NCBI GenBank assembly: GCA_039931245.1
Contig: JBDTSH010000014.1
Location: forward strand, 1 to 64,000
Reading direction: 5' to 3'
DNA from: UBA4729 sp039931245
GTDB taxonomy: Bacteria > Patescibacteriota > Saccharimonadia > Saccharimonadales > UBA4665
DNA length: 64,000 nucleotides
Position 1 is the first letter of the stretch. Every line of letters begins with the position of its first letter. Shown in pieces: positions 31,638-40,980 of the stretch. The position numbers and the translations under genes were made by a program. The notes under the pieces were generated by a model. The model ran no database searches. It was not told the origin of the DNA and was given only the letters and a program-made list of their open reading frames with translations.

Positions 31638-33103
31638 GTGATGCCGCGAGCAAAACTGCCTACCTGACGACGATCGGCATTGAGTGCCATGTTCAGCTTA
31701 AAACAAAGACGAAACTGTTTTCGGCCGTTGGGAATGATGCTCGCGAAGCCCCCGTTAACACCCTCGTCAGCCATATCGATTTTGGCATGCCCGGCGCCCT
31801 GCCGGTTTTGAACAAAGCGGCCGTCTACCTGGCGGTAAAAGCGGCCTTCGCCCTCGGTACGACCCCCGAACGCTTTAGCAAGTTCGACCGTAAGCACTAT
31901 TTTTATCCCGATTTACCCAAAGGCTACCAGATAACCCAGTTCGACGAACCCATCATCGGAAAAGGGGAACTGACGATTGACGTCGATGGTGTGACAAAAA
32001 CCATCGGGATTACCCGCGCCCACATGGAAGAAGACGCCGGCAAAAGTACCCACCCGGCCGGCCAAGATTACAGTCTGGTTGACCTCAATCGGGCCGGTAC
32101 ACCCTTGCTGGAGATTGTCAGTGAGCCCGATATGCATAGTGCGGCCGAAGCCAAAGCCTATGCCCACGAACTGTATTTACGGATGCGTTACGCCGATGTT
32201 TCGGAAGCCAACTTGTTTTATGGCAATATGCGCTTTGACGTCAACGTCAGTGTCAGTCAGACCAGTCAACTCGGCACCCGGACGGAAACTAAAAATATCA
32301 ACAGTTTTCGGGCCGTCGAAAAATCGGTGGAGTATGAAGTCGCCCGTCAGATCGAAGTATTGGAAAAAGGCGGCACCATCGTCCAAGAAACTCGTGGCTG
32401 GGACGATACCAAGCAACGGACCTTCAGTCAGCGCAGTAAAGAGAACGCCGACGATTACCGTTACATGCCCGATCCCGATTTGCCGCCGATTGTGCTCGAC
32501 GAGGCCTACATCGCCGCAATTGAGGCCGCCATGCCAGTAATGCCCGACGAGTGGCGCGCCCGCTTAAGCTCCCTCGGCATGGATAGATTGCATACTGAAA
32601 CATTACTCGATGCCCATATCGAGATTGAAGACGCCCGGTACTTAAACTTAGTCGAGGAAGTCATCACCCACAAAGAGCTCGCCCGCCATGTCGTCAACTG
32701 GATAGTCAACGTCGATGTGCCCTTTGTCCGGGGTAGCACTAAGGTTGCGACGGGCATTGATCGCCGGCAGCTCTATCAACAATTGTTCGCCCTCGTCGCC
32801 GCGAATAAGCTCAGTTCGACGAATGCCAAGTTAGTAATTACCGAAATTTTGACGTTGGGAATTGTTCCCCCGGACGTCGAAGCCTACGCCCAAGCCCACG
32901 GCCACATTCAGGAATCCGACGAATCAACGATCAACGAAATTGTCAGCCAGGTGCTGGCCGCCAACCCCAAAGCCGCCGAGGACGTGCGGGGCGGCGAAAT
33001 GAAAGCGATTGGTTTTTTGGTCGGACAGGTCATGAAAGCTTCCCAGGGCACGGCGAACCCAGGGCTCGCCCAGCGGCTCATCAAGCAACAGCTGATACAA
33101 TAA
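31634..33103 (+). CDS. gatB: Asp/Glu-tRNA amidotransferase subunit B
   Basis: The kinase/amidase subunit of GatCAB, 489 residues. Motifs are TTIGIECHVQLKTKTKLFS, FDRKHYFYPDLPKGYQITQ, EEDAGKSTH, NRAGTPLLEIVSEPD and the KNINSFRAVEKSVEYE block, and the C-terminal YqeY-like tRNA-binding tail (about 400-489). Length is normal. GGGGAAAAAG upstream acts as its ribosome binding site. It ends the operon; galU follows after 95 bp with its own Shine-Dalgarno. Confidence 0.97.
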   Translation: MSDAASKTAYLTTIGIECHVQLKTKTKLFSAVGNDAREAPVNTLVSHIDFGMPGALPVLNKAAVYLAVKAAFALGTTPERFSKFDRKHYFYPDLPKGYQITQFDEPIIGKGELTIDVDGVTKTIGITRAHMEEDAGKSTHPAGQDYSLVDLNRAGTPLLEIVSEPDMHSAAEAKAYAHELYLRMRYADVSEANLFYGNMRFDVNVSVSQTSQLGTRTETKNINSFRAVEKSVEYEVARQIEVLEKGGTIVQETRGWDDTKQRTFSQRSKENADDYRYMPDPDLPPIVLDEAYIAAIEAAMPVMPDEWRARLSSLGMDRLHTETLLDAHIEIEDARYLNLVEEVITHKELARHVVNWIVNVDVPFVRGSTKVATGIDRRQLYQQLFALVAANKLSSTNAKLVITEILTLGIVPPDVEAYAQAHGHIQESDESTINEIVSQVLAANPKAAEDVRGGEMKAIGFLVGQVMKASQGTANPGLAQRLIKQQLIQ

Positions 33104-33198
33104 GCCGAGCCCCGCTCAGCGCGGCCGTCTGGAGTAGACTAGACGAGTACCCGCCGAGGCCCCGACTATGGCCCCCACCTAAACTTAAGGAGACGATT

Positions 33199-34095
33199 AT
33201 GCCTGCTCACCAACCCATTACCAAAGCCGTCATCGCCGCTGCGGGCTTCGGGACTCGTTTTTTACCGCAGACGAAAGCCATGCCGAAAGAGATGCTGCCG
33301 TTGATCGATAAACCGATCATCCAGTACGTTGTCGAAGAGCTGGTCGAGGCCGGCATTAAAGACATCATTATCATCAGCGGTTCGAATAAGCGCAGCATTG
33401 AGGACCACTTTGACACCCCGAACCAGGGTTTGGTCGCCAACCTGAGGGCCGGCGGTCCCGCCAAGGAATCGCTTTTGAAAGAAGTCGAAGCCATTTCCGA
33501 CATGGCCAACTTTATCTACATTCGCCAGAAAGGGCCCTACGGCAACGCCACCCCGGTGGCCTGTGCCGCCCACTTGCTCGGTGATGAACCGTTTATTTAT
33601 ACCTACGCCGACGATTTTTTTGCGGCTAGCCCGGGACGAACTCAGCAGCTAATTGACGCTTACCATAAATACGGCGGCTCGATCCTCGCGTGTAAGCGGG
33701 CCGAATCGGACGCCGATTATGACCGCTATGGCTTTGCAGGCGGTAGCCAGTTAGGCCAAGGTATCATGAAGGTGGAGAAGATTGTTGAGAAGCCCGGCAA
33801 AGCGGCCGCCCCATCGGCCATCGCCAGTGTCAGCGGCTACCTATTGACGCCCGATATCTTTCCCTACATTGAGGCCGCTATGGTGAACCACTGCGACCGT
33901 GAGCTGATGATCCAGCCAATTATGCAGGCCATGATTGACGATGGCTTGAATTTTCATGCCTGTGAAATTCAAAATGGCAGCTACTATGACACGGGTGATA
34001 AGCTCGAGTATCTAAAAACGGCCGTCGCTTTTGCCCTCGAACGACAGGATATTGGCCCCGAGCTATTGCAATTCCTGCGAAAAAAACTACAGTAG
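33199..34095 (+). CDS. galU: UTP-glucose-1-phosphate uridylyltransferase
   Basis: Forms UDP-glucose from glucose-1-phosphate and UTP, a precursor for surface polysaccharides. The 298 residues carry AAGFGTRFLPQTKAMPKEML (the nucleotide-binding glycine loop and lysine), DKPIIQYVVEELVEAGI, YTYADDFF with a metal Asp, and VEKPGKAAAPSAIASVSGYL. AAGGAG lies 8 nt before the ATG. A possible TAGACT -10 sits at about 33137. No glycosyltransferase gene is adjacent. Confidence 0.95.
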   Translation: MPAHQPITKAVIAAAGFGTRFLPQTKAMPKEMLPLIDKPIIQYVVEELVEAGIKDIIIISGSNKRSIEDHFDTPNQGLVANLRAGGPAKESLLKEVEAISDMANFIYIRQKGPYGNATPVACAAHLLGDEPFIYTYADDFFAASPGRTQQLIDAYHKYGGSILACKRAESDADYDRYGFAGGSQLGQGIMKVEKIVEKPGKAAAPSAIASVSGYLLTPDIFPYIEAAMVNHCDRELMIQPIMQAMIDDGLNFHACEIQNGSYYDTGDKLEYLKTAVAFALERQDIGPELLQFLRKKLQ

Positions 34096-34125
34096 AAAGT
34101 ATTATTAAGCGGTAAAGTACCTATT

Positions 34126-34374
34126 ATGACTACGACTGAAACTGTTCTTCTCATCATCCTGTCCGTTTTTCTGGCCATATTTTTGTCTTTGGCGATTGCC
34201 GCGGCTGTCATCGCTATTCGTCTGTTGCGCGAAGCCAAAAAAATCGTCATCAAAGCGGAGAGTGTCGTCGAAACGGTCGAATCGGCCGCCACCACGGTGA
34301 AGAATGCTTCCGGGCCAATCGCCAGCCTACGTGTCCTCAAGAATTTAATTGACTTAATACCGCGCAAAAAATAA
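34126..34374 (+). CDS. Small single-pass membrane protein, 82 aa
   Basis: Starts with one strongly hydrophobic segment (about 7-32, VLLIILSVFLAIFLSLAIAAAVIAI) followed by a helical amphipathic stretch (LREAKKIVIKAESVVETVESAATTVK) and a basic end. The pattern is that of a DUF948-like, YtxG-type protein. It is 11 bp upstream of a YtxH-like gene, the same pairing as ytxG-ytxH in Bacillus, which supports the reading. Function in those pairs is stress related and not well defined. Confidence 0.7.
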   Translation: MTTTETVLLIILSVFLAIFLSLAIAAAVIAIRLLREAKKIVIKAESVVETVESAATTVKNASGPIASLRVLKNLIDLIPRKK

Positions 34375-34385
34375 GGAGTATCATC

Positions 34386-34787
34386 ATGGGAAAACTTACT
34401 AAAAATATCGCCGTCGGCGCCGCCCTAGCCGGAGCTGCCGGTTACTTGGCCGGCCTATTAACCGCCCCGAAGAGCGGGAAAGAAACCCGCCAAGAGTTGA
34501 GAGATAACGGAGTGAACACCAAGCAGGAAGTCGACAAACAGCTGACGGCTCTGCACCTCGAGCTCGGCAAACTGATTGACGACACTAAAGGTAAAGGCGA
34601 TGACCTGACCAGTAAAGCCCAAACTGAACTTAAAAAATTAGCCGAAGCCGCCAAAGATAGCAAAGAGAAGCTCGCGACCGTCATGACCGCTATCCACGAG
34701 GGTGAAGCGAGCGACAAAGATCTCGACCGGGCACTGGTTGACGCCAAGCACGCCATCGACCACATCAAAGCGTACCTCAAAAAATAG
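34386..34787 (+). CDS. YtxH-like protein
   Basis: A 133-residue protein with the YtxH hallmark, a glycine- and alanine-rich hydrophobic segment NIAVGAALAGAAGYLAGLLTAPKSGKETRQELRD, where LLTAPKSGKETR is the family signature. The rest (60-133) is a long charged helix. AAGGAG precedes the ATG. It is probably an operon with the small membrane protein just upstream. YtxH proteins are general-stress associated in Firmicutes; the role here is not known. Confidence 0.85.
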   Translation: MGKLTKNIAVGAALAGAAGYLAGLLTAPKSGKETRQELRDNGVNTKQEVDKQLTALHLELGKLIDDTKGKGDDLTSKAQTELKKLAEAAKDSKEKLATVMTAIHEGEASDKDLDRALVDAKHAIDHIKAYLKK

Positions 34788-34887
34788 TGAGCCCGCCCAG
34801 CGGGACTCCTTCCGGTCGGTGGATTTGATGGAATTTTTAGGTCGTTGTAAAAGCTGACGTTTCTTAGCATAAGCTGTCGCAACGCGC

Positions 34888-34893
34888 TATAAT
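34888..34893 (+). promoter_or_regulatory. -10 element (TATAAT) of dnaE
   Basis: Consensus TATAAT with TTAGCA about 18 bp upstream as a possible -35. The leader of about 30 nt contains a G-run (TTGGGGGG) ahead of the dnaE GTG. Confidence 0.5.
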
Positions 34894-34926
34894 TTTAGCT
34901 ATAAGTTAAGCCCTTGGGGGGTAGAC

Positions 34927-37900
34927 GTGGCGTCGACGACACCGGCATTGACCGCAGCTGATTACGTTCATCTGCACAACCATACTCAATATAGTTTGCT
35001 CGACGGCCTGACGAAAGTGCCGGCGCTGGTGGAGCACATTAAAGCCAGCGGTATGCCGGCGGTGGCCGTGACCGACCACGGCACGCTGAGCGGTATTATC
35101 GAATTTTATAAAGTCGCCCATGCCCAGGGGGTCAAACCGATTCTCGGCATGGAAGCCTACGTCGCCCCGCGCGCCCGGACCGACCGTGACCCCAGTAAGG
35201 ACAAAGCCTACTATCACCTGGTCATTCTGGCAATGAATAATCAGGGCTATCAAAATTTAATGCGTCTGTCGAGCATGGCGAATCTCGAGGGTTTTTACTA
35301 TAAGCCGCGGATAGACCACGAAATTCTCGCACAATACAACGAAGGTTTAATTATTTTGAGTGGCTGCATCGGCGGTGAGATTGGTGACAGCCTGCGCAAC
35401 GAACAGTATGACCAGGCCAAAGCGACGGCCACGTGGTACAAAAAAATCTTCGGCGACCGCTACTACTTGGAGGTGCAAGATCATGGCCACCCCGACCACC
35501 CGAGCAAATGGGATGAGCAGGTGGCCGTGACGAAACTGACCCTCCAACTCGCCCGGGAGCTCGATATCCCCTGCGTCGTAACATGTGACGCCCACTATTT
35601 AGAACACAAAGACCAGATTGCCCATGAGATCCTGCTCTGTGTCCAAACTGGGGCATTTTTGAGTGATGAAAAACGGATGAGTTTGAGCCAGTTTGAATTG
35701 CACGTCACCGATCCGGCCGAAATTATCGCCCGCTGGGGCACCGACTACCCGGACATGATTACCAATACCCGCGATATCGCCAGTCGTTGCGACGTGACTA
35801 TCGAACTAGGGCGAATCCTGATTCCTAAATTTCCCGTGCCCCAGGGTGAGAATGAGAAAACTTATCTCGATAAACTTGTCTACCGCGGACTGGCCTGGCG
35901 CTATGGCAATCTGAGCGAGGCCGCGGCCAACGAACTATCGATTGAGCAGGCCAAGACGCATCTGCCGGCCAATGTCGCCACGCGGACAACCTACGAACTC
36001 GGAATTATCGACCAGATGGGCTTTAACGGCTACTTCTTAATCGTCTCGGACTTTATCGGTTGGGGCAAGAATGAGGGCATCGTCTTTGGTCCCGGTCGCG
36101 GCAGCGCCGCCGGCTCGATAATTGCCTACGCCCTCAAAATTACCGAACTCGACCCCCTTAAATACGACCTGCTGTTTGAACGCTTCTTGAATCCCGACCG
36201 TATCAGCATGCCGGATGTCGATATTGATATTCAGGATACCCGGCGTAACGAGGTTATTCAGTACTGCGTCCAGAAGTACGGCACCGAACGGGTCGCGAAC
36301 ATCGCCACGTTTGGCCGGATGGCGGCCCGCAACGCCGTCCGCGACGTCGCCCGCGTTCTCCAAGTGCCCTACGCTGACGCCGATCGTTTGGCCAAAATGA
36401 TTCCCCAGCCCGTCCAAGGCCACCATATCCCGCTCGCCAACTCGCTCCAAGACGATCACGACTTAAAGCGCGAATATGAAACCAACGAGATTTCTAAAAA
36501 AGTGTTTGATCTGGCGCTCCAGCTGGAAGGTACGATTCGCTCCCACGGCATCCACGCCGCCGGTGTCGTGATTGCGCCCGATGATATCGTCAAGTTCGTG
36601 CCGCTCGAAATGGCTCAAAAAGGCGTCGTCGCCACCCAGTTCCCGATGGGGCCAATCGAAGAGCTTGGCTTACTTAAGATGGACTTTTTAGGGTTGTCTA
36701 ACTTAACTATTATCAAGAACGCCCTGCGTATCATTAAGCGGGTCTATGACACGGACATCGACATTAACACTATCCCCTTGGACGACGCTGCGACCTACGC
36801 CCTCTTCCAGCGGGGCGATACGACGGGCGTCTTCCAACTCGAATCGGCCGGCATGAAACGCTATTTACGCGATCTCAAGCCGACGACCTTTGAAGACATT
36901 GTGGCCATGGTGGCGCTGTACCGGCCGGGGCCGATGCAGTTTATTGATGAGTTTATCGGCCGCAAACATGGTGAAAAACGGATTATCTATCCGCACCCCA
37001 GCATGGAAAACTCACTCAAAAACACCTACGGGGTCCTCGTCTATCAAGAACAGGTTATGCAAATCAGTAAAGAGGTCTGCGGCCTGACTGGCGGCGAGGC
37101 CGACACGCTGCGGAAAGCGATCAGTAAAAAGAAAATTGATATCATGCGCAAAATGAAAGTCCGTATGATCGAAGGGGCCAAACGCGTCTCCGGTATCGAG
37201 CCGGACGTTATGGAAAAATTCTGGAAACAACTCGAGGATTTTGCCGCCTACTGCTTCAATAAGAGCCACGCGGCCTGCTATGGCTTGATTTCCTACCAAA
37301 CGGCCTATCTGAAAGCCCATTACCCGGCGGCCTACATGGCGGCCCTGATGACGAGCGACTACGACGACACCGATCGCTTGGCGATCGAGATTACCGAGTG
37401 CAAGCACATGGGCATCACCGTGCTACCGCCCGACGTCAACGAATCGTATCTCGAGTTTGCCGTCGTGCCGGAATCAAATCAAATTCGTTTCGGTATGTTG
37501 GCCATCAAGAACGTTGGCTCCGGAGCCGTTGAAGAAATCTTGCGGGCCCGGGCCGCCAGTCAATTTAGCTCACTCGAAGATTTTTTGACCCGGGTTAATT
37601 ACCGGGTCGTGAATCGTAAAGCGATGGAAAGCCTTATCAAATCGGGTGCTTTCGATCGTTATACCGATCGTTCGACGCTACTCCATAACCTCGATACCGT
37701 GATGGCTTTCGCTAATCGGGTACAGAAACAAGCCAGTAGCGGCCAGACTGACCTGTTTGGTAACTCGACTGACCTTTCGGCAGAGCGCCCCAAGCTGGAA
37801 CTGCCGCCCCCGGCTGCCGCCACTGATATCCACGAACAGCTCGTGTGGGAACGCGAACTTCTCGGCTTGTACCTCAGCCAGCACCCCCTGGAACTGTTTG

Positions 37901-38568
37901 AGACATTCCTGTCCGAGCAGACGGTGCCGCTCAGTAGCTTGAAGCCCCCGCACGACGGGAAGGCCGTCACGGTCGGCGGGGCGATTGTCGATGTTCGCGA
38001 AATACTTACCAAAAAAGGTCAAAAAATGGCCTTCGTGAAGATTGAGGACCGGTCGGGTGAGATGGAGGCTATTTTATTCCCCAATGCCTACCAGCAAACT
38101 CTCGGCCTGTGGCAGCGTGACCGCATCGTGTTGATCCGCGGCAAAGTCAACGCCCGGGATCGCGAAGGCAAGCAGTCCAGCGACGTGAAGATTATGATTG
38201 ATGACGCCCGGGAGGTCACCAGCCAACAAGCCGCCTCCTACCAAGCCACCGGTCACAAGCCGCGCGAACTAAAGGCGACGGCTAAGTCTAAGAAAATTCC
38301 CATGGTCGGTCCGGGCGCCAAAGCCGTCGTCGAACAGAGCGTCCGCGATCGGTTGTTTATCCGGGTGGCCGATAGTCGGGACCAGACGCTGCTGCTGACG
38401 CTCAAGCAGACGCTCGATGCCTTTGAGGGCAGTACGGAAGTTGTCTTAGTACTCGGTAGCGCCGACAAGCGCCAAGCCATCAAACTACCGAACGGCTTTG
38501 ACCGAGACAGCGCCGGACTGGCTCAATTGCAACAGTTGGTGGGTGACGCCAACGTCAAGATTCATTAG
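34927..38568 (+). CDS. dnaE: DNA polymerase III alpha subunit
   Basis: Replicative polymerase of 1213 residues, C-family, DnaE1 type. The N-terminal PHP domain keeps a metal-site signature HLHNHTQYSLLDG (about 16-28), and further PHP residues MEAYVAPR and VTCDAHYLE. The palm motif PDVDIDIQDTRR (about 428-439) holds catalytic aspartates, GPGRGSAAGS precedes it, and the C-terminal region has the helix-hairpin-helix part and an OB fold (AVTVGGAIVDVREILTKKGQKM). It begins with GTG at 34927 with a G-rich ribosome binding site. The retained PHP histidines suggest the proofreading-type PHP may be active. Converges with the CAP-protein gene across 3 bp. Confidence 0.97.
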   Translation: MASTTPALTAADYVHLHNHTQYSLLDGLTKVPALVEHIKASGMPAVAVTDHGTLSGIIEFYKVAHAQGVKPILGMEAYVAPRARTDRDPSKDKAYYHLVILAMNNQGYQNLMRLSSMANLEGFYYKPRIDHEILAQYNEGLIILSGCIGGEIGDSLRNEQYDQAKATATWYKKIFGDRYYLEVQDHGHPDHPSKWDEQVAVTKLTLQLARELDIPCVVTCDAHYLEHKDQIAHEILLCVQTGAFLSDEKRMSLSQFELHVTDPAEIIARWGTDYPDMITNTRDIASRCDVTIELGRILIPKFPVPQGENEKTYLDKLVYRGLAWRYGNLSEAAANELSIEQAKTHLPANVATRTTYELGIIDQMGFNGYFLIVSDFIGWGKNEGIVFGPGRGSAAGSIIAYALKITELDPLKYDLLFERFLNPDRISMPDVDIDIQDTRRNEVIQYCVQKYGTERVANIATFGRMAARNAVRDVARVLQVPYADADRLAKMIPQPVQGHHIPLANSLQDDHDLKREYETNEISKKVFDLALQLEGTIRSHGIHAAGVVIAPDDIVKFVPLEMAQKGVVATQFPMGPIEELGLLKMDFLGLSNLTIIKNALRIIKRVYDTDIDINTIPLDDAATYALFQRGDTTGVFQLESAGMKRYLRDLKPTTFEDIVAMVALYRPGPMQFIDEFIGRKHGEKRIIYPHPSMENSLKNTYGVLVYQEQVMQISKEVCGLTGGEADTLRKAISKKKIDIMRKMKVRMIEGAKRVSGIEPDVMEKFWKQLEDFAAYCFNKSHAACYGLISYQTAYLKAHYPAAYMAALMTSDYDDTDRLAIEITECKHMGITVLPPDVNESYLEFAVVPESNQIRFGMLAIKNVGSGAVEEILRARAASQFSSLEDFLTRVNYRVVNRKAMESLIKSGAFDRYTDRSTLLHNLDTVMAFANRVQKQASSGQTDLFGNSTDLSAERPKLELPPPAAATDIHEQLVWERELLGLYLSQHPLELFETFLSEQTVPLSSLKPPHDGKAVTVGGAIVDVREILTKKGQKMAFVKIEDRSGEMEAILFPNAYQQTLGLWQRDRIVLIRGKVNARDREGKQSSDVKIMIDDAREVTSQQAASYQATGHKPRELKATAKSKKIPMVGPGAKAVVEQSVRDRLFIRVADSRDQTLLLTLKQTLDAFEGSTEVVLVLGSADKRQAIKLPNGFDRDSAGLAQLQQLVGDANVKIH

Positions 38569-38571
38569 CGC

Positions 38572-39519
38572 TTAGCGAATTAAGCCGCTGGTCCGCGTCA
38601 GGACAAATCCGAGAGTGGCAATCAGCACCACGACGATGTCGAATACTGGGTGGTGAAAGAAGAACAGCTCGCCGCGAGTGATTAAGCGGTGCAGGCGGAC
38701 GCCATGGTGGACGATGAAAATGAGGATCGCCAGGCCCATTAGTATGGAAATCGCCAATAGGCTCCAGGGGGCATGGCCTTTGGTCAGGAGTTGGACGCGC
38801 GAGACGAGGCGGCTGTTAGTCTCTTGGTGGGCGCCGAGAACGCCGTTCGGACCGCCCTGGCTACCTTGACTGGTGCTGCTGGCCGTCTGGCTGGGCGGGA
38901 CTCTAAAACTGATGCTGGCCGCCGTGTCACCGGCCGGCTGGCCGTACATTGCCACCACGATAGTCTGCGGACCGTGACCCTGGTAATGAGCTGAATTGGC
39001 GACGCCGAAGCCGACGTTTTGATAGCTGGTGTTGAGAATATTGGCGCGGTGTTCGGGGCTGTTCATCCAGCCGTCGATTGTTTGGTCGGCCCCATTGAAA
39101 CCGTACGCCAGGTTCTCGCCGGCGCGCTGGTAGCTATAGCCGCTGGCGGCGATAAAGGTCCAGGGGGTTTTACCGAGCGGGGAAGTGTGTGACCAATAGT
39201 CATGGCTGACCATATCTTCGGCTTTGGCTTGGGCAGCGCTCGTCAGTAACGGGTCAATCGTCAGTTGGCTTTCATGATCGGCTGTGCGCGCCAGATTAGT
39301 ACTGGCTAAAAAGCTGCTATCGCTAAAATCGCTGGTGGCCCCCAGAACGGCGCTGGCTGTCCAGATACTATTGACGACCAGGCCGAGCCCGACAATCGCC
39401 AACATCGGGATATACGGCCAATAGGCTTTCAAATAATGTTTACTTTGGCGGTGGTGCTGGCCGCTGCGCTTCTTATGAGTGGCCGATACTTTTGGTTTGA
39501 TTTTGGTGGCTTGTTTCAT
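38572..39519 (-). CDS. CAP-domain (SCP-like) membrane protein
   Basis: A 315-residue protein with a basic tail, one membrane segment (about 35-58), an extracytoplasmic CAP domain (about 64-200) and two C-terminal membrane segments. CAP signatures are DYWSHTSPLGKTPWTFIAASG, AGENLAYGF and WMNSPEHRANILN, including conserved His and Glu. CAP/SCP proteins of bacteria are secreted or surface proteins of unclear function, some with cell-wall or host contact roles. The serine-rich linker (TASSTSQGSQGG) and two extra membrane helices make it surface-tethered at both ends. For a probable epibiont this is a candidate host-contact protein; that is inference. Confidence 0.9.
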   Translation of the reverse strand: MKQATKIKPKVSATHKKRSGQHHRQSKHYLKAYWPYIPMLAIVGLGLVVNSIWTASAVLGATSDFSDSSFLASTNLARTADHESQLTIDPLLTSAAQAKAEDMVSHDYWSHTSPLGKTPWTFIAASGYSYQRAGENLAYGFNGADQTIDGWMNSPEHRANILNTSYQNVGFGVANSAHYQGHGPQTIVVAMYGQPAGDTAASISFRVPPSQTASSTSQGSQGGPNGVLGAHQETNSRLVSRVQLLTKGHAPWSLLAISILMGLAILIFIVHHGVRLHRLITRGELFFFHHPVFDIVVVLIATLGFVLTRTSGLIR

Positions 39520-39719
39520 AGAGTACTAGTTTTTTGTTTTCGCTAATTTAGTTCATTGTATCATAAGCAGGATAGCTGGCGTATCAGACCGCGGTATTAT
39601 GGATTGAGCGCGAATAATAGCGGGCGCTAAATCGTTGTAATATCAGACGTAGGTGAGCTTGTCAACTTCGGTGGAAAGTCGCTCTTACCGCTTTCGCTGG
39701 CCGAAATTCTAAAAAGTGA

Positions 39720-39749
39720 TTGACAGGGTTCATGAGCGGCTGCCATAAT
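39720..39749 (+). promoter_or_regulatory. Strong promoter of the secreted protein at 39802
   Basis: Consensus TTGACA (39720-39725) and CATAAT (39744-39749) with 18 bp between. The rest of the 282 bp divergent spacer from the CAP gene (39520-39801) holds AT-rich sequence, no RNA gene that I see, and a leader with AAAAGG 8 nt before the ATG. Confidence 0.7.
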
Positions 39750-39801
39750 AACCGTCGAAGCTATATAAAAACATAAATACATAAAAAAAAGGTACGCCAA
39801 A

Positions 39802-40878
39802 ATGACTTCGAACCAAATGATCAAAATAAAGCCATTACCGCTCCTCTTAGCGGTGGCCCTGGTGTTGCTCGGCTCCTCTTCGTTATTACTGCTCGGTCAC
39901 GCTGGGGCAGTACCGACCCAGGCCATTGTTCGTTTTGACACCCTGAAGGCGACGACGGCGACCGGCGGACGCGTTTGTTACAAGCCGTTAGCCGTCGGTA
40001 CTGAAACTTCCGTCAAAGTTACCTTTCCCACGACAGCCGCCACTGACTACGTCGTCAACGCCACGGCTACTAACTGGACTACGACTGTTACTAACCTTGA
40101 CGCCGGCCAGACCGCCTGGCCCGGTATCGGTACGGCCTCACTTGTCGCCGGTAAAGCAGTCACTTTCCCGAGCTCTGACTTAACCGTCGGTACCCTCTAC
40201 TGTTTTAACTTTGCCGCCGCCAGTACGTTGACCACCAGTAGCGCCGGGGCCTCGGAAACGACGCAGGGTACCGTCATTACCCAAGCAGCCGGTCCTACCA
40301 CCATTGATACATCAACCTACTCTGAGTCAATTATTTCCAACGATCAGGTTGTCGTCTCGGCCATCGTCCCGCCGTCGTTCGTCTTCGTCCTCAGCGGGAA
40401 CACCGACGCCTTTGCGTCGAACCTGAGTACCGCTTCTGTCATTGCGACGGCCGGTCGCACCGTCACGGTGACGACCAACGCTGCCTCCGGTTGGATTGTT
40501 TGGGCGAAAGACCTCAACAGCAAGTCCGGTAGTGGCGCCCTCCAGTCGGCGACCGCTGGTAACTATCAAATCGGTGGGGTGGCCCCGGGCAGTGCGTCCC
40601 GCGTGCCGAGTGTCGGCACCGAAGACTATGGTCTGGACGTCGCGGTAACTGACGCCGCACTTGGCGGAACCGCCGTGGTCGACTCCTTCTATGACGGAGC
40701 CGTCGGGACCAAGATCGGTACCCCTGATCCGACCCGTTTCCGTCCCATCGCGTCGGCCAACGGCACCGCCAACGGTGACATCGTGACCGTCAAAGAGCGG
40801 GCCACGATCGCCGGGCAAACTCCGGCCGCCAACGACTACACTGATACGCTGACTCTCGTCGGCGCCGGGATATTCTAG
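39802..40878 (+). CDS. Secreted Thr/Ala/Ser-rich beta protein, probable surface protein
   Basis: A 358-residue protein with a clear signal peptide (basic start, hydrophobic 13-34, likely cut after HAGA near residue 38) and a mature part composed mostly of small residues in alternating beta-strand patterns (VRFDTLKATTATGG, TVTTNAASGWIVWAKD). It has two cysteines (VCYKP, LYCFNF) that could form a disulfide, and ends NDYTDTLTLVGAGIF, a final strand resembling the end of bacterial fimbrial-like or coat-like domains. It has an LPxTG-free C-terminus. The gene has its own consensus promoter, a Shine-Dalgarno and a strong terminator, all signs of a highly expressed single-gene unit such as an envelope protein. 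The family is not recognised. Confidence 0.75.
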   Translation: MTSNQMIKIKPLPLLLAVALVLLGSSSLLLLGHAGAVPTQAIVRFDTLKATTATGGRVCYKPLAVGTETSVKVTFPTTAATDYVVNATATNWTTTVTNLDAGQTAWPGIGTASLVAGKAVTFPSSDLTVGTLYCFNFAAASTLTTSSAGASETTQGTVITQAAGPTTIDTSTYSESIISNDQVVVSAIVPPSFVFVLSGNTDAFASNLSTASVIATAGRTVTVTTNAASGWIVWAKDLNSKSGSGALQSATAGNYQIGGVAPGSASRVPSVGTEDYGLDVAVTDAALGGTAVVDSFYDGAVGTKIGTPDPTRFRPIASANGTANGDIVTVKERATIAGQTPAANDYTDTLTLVGAGIF

Positions 40879-40912
40879 AACTAATCGCTGAGCGTACAGT
40901 CAGTACTTGCGA

Positions 40913-40937
40913 AAAAGGCCAACAGTGTTGGCCTTTT
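40913..40937 (+). terminator. Strong terminator after the secreted protein gene
   Basis: Perfect 11 bp stem AAAAGGCCAAC / GTTGGCCTTTT with a 3-base loop, running into TTTT. It is symmetric and also stops transcripts from the opposite strand, where the methyltransferase gene ends. Confidence 0.85.
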
Positions 40938-40980
40938 CTCGTGCTGAGTGTATGAATTTTAACGGGTGCGCTCACTAACT

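Noticed and set aside
34791..34803. CCCGC-CCA-GCGGG hairpin after the YtxH-like gene
   Set aside because: Five base pairs and no T-run, so too weak to call a terminator.
39520..39719. AT-rich divergent spacer considered as a replication origin or RNA gene
   Set aside because: No DnaA boxes or RNA fold that I can see, and it sits between two envelope genes with a plain promoter for one of them.
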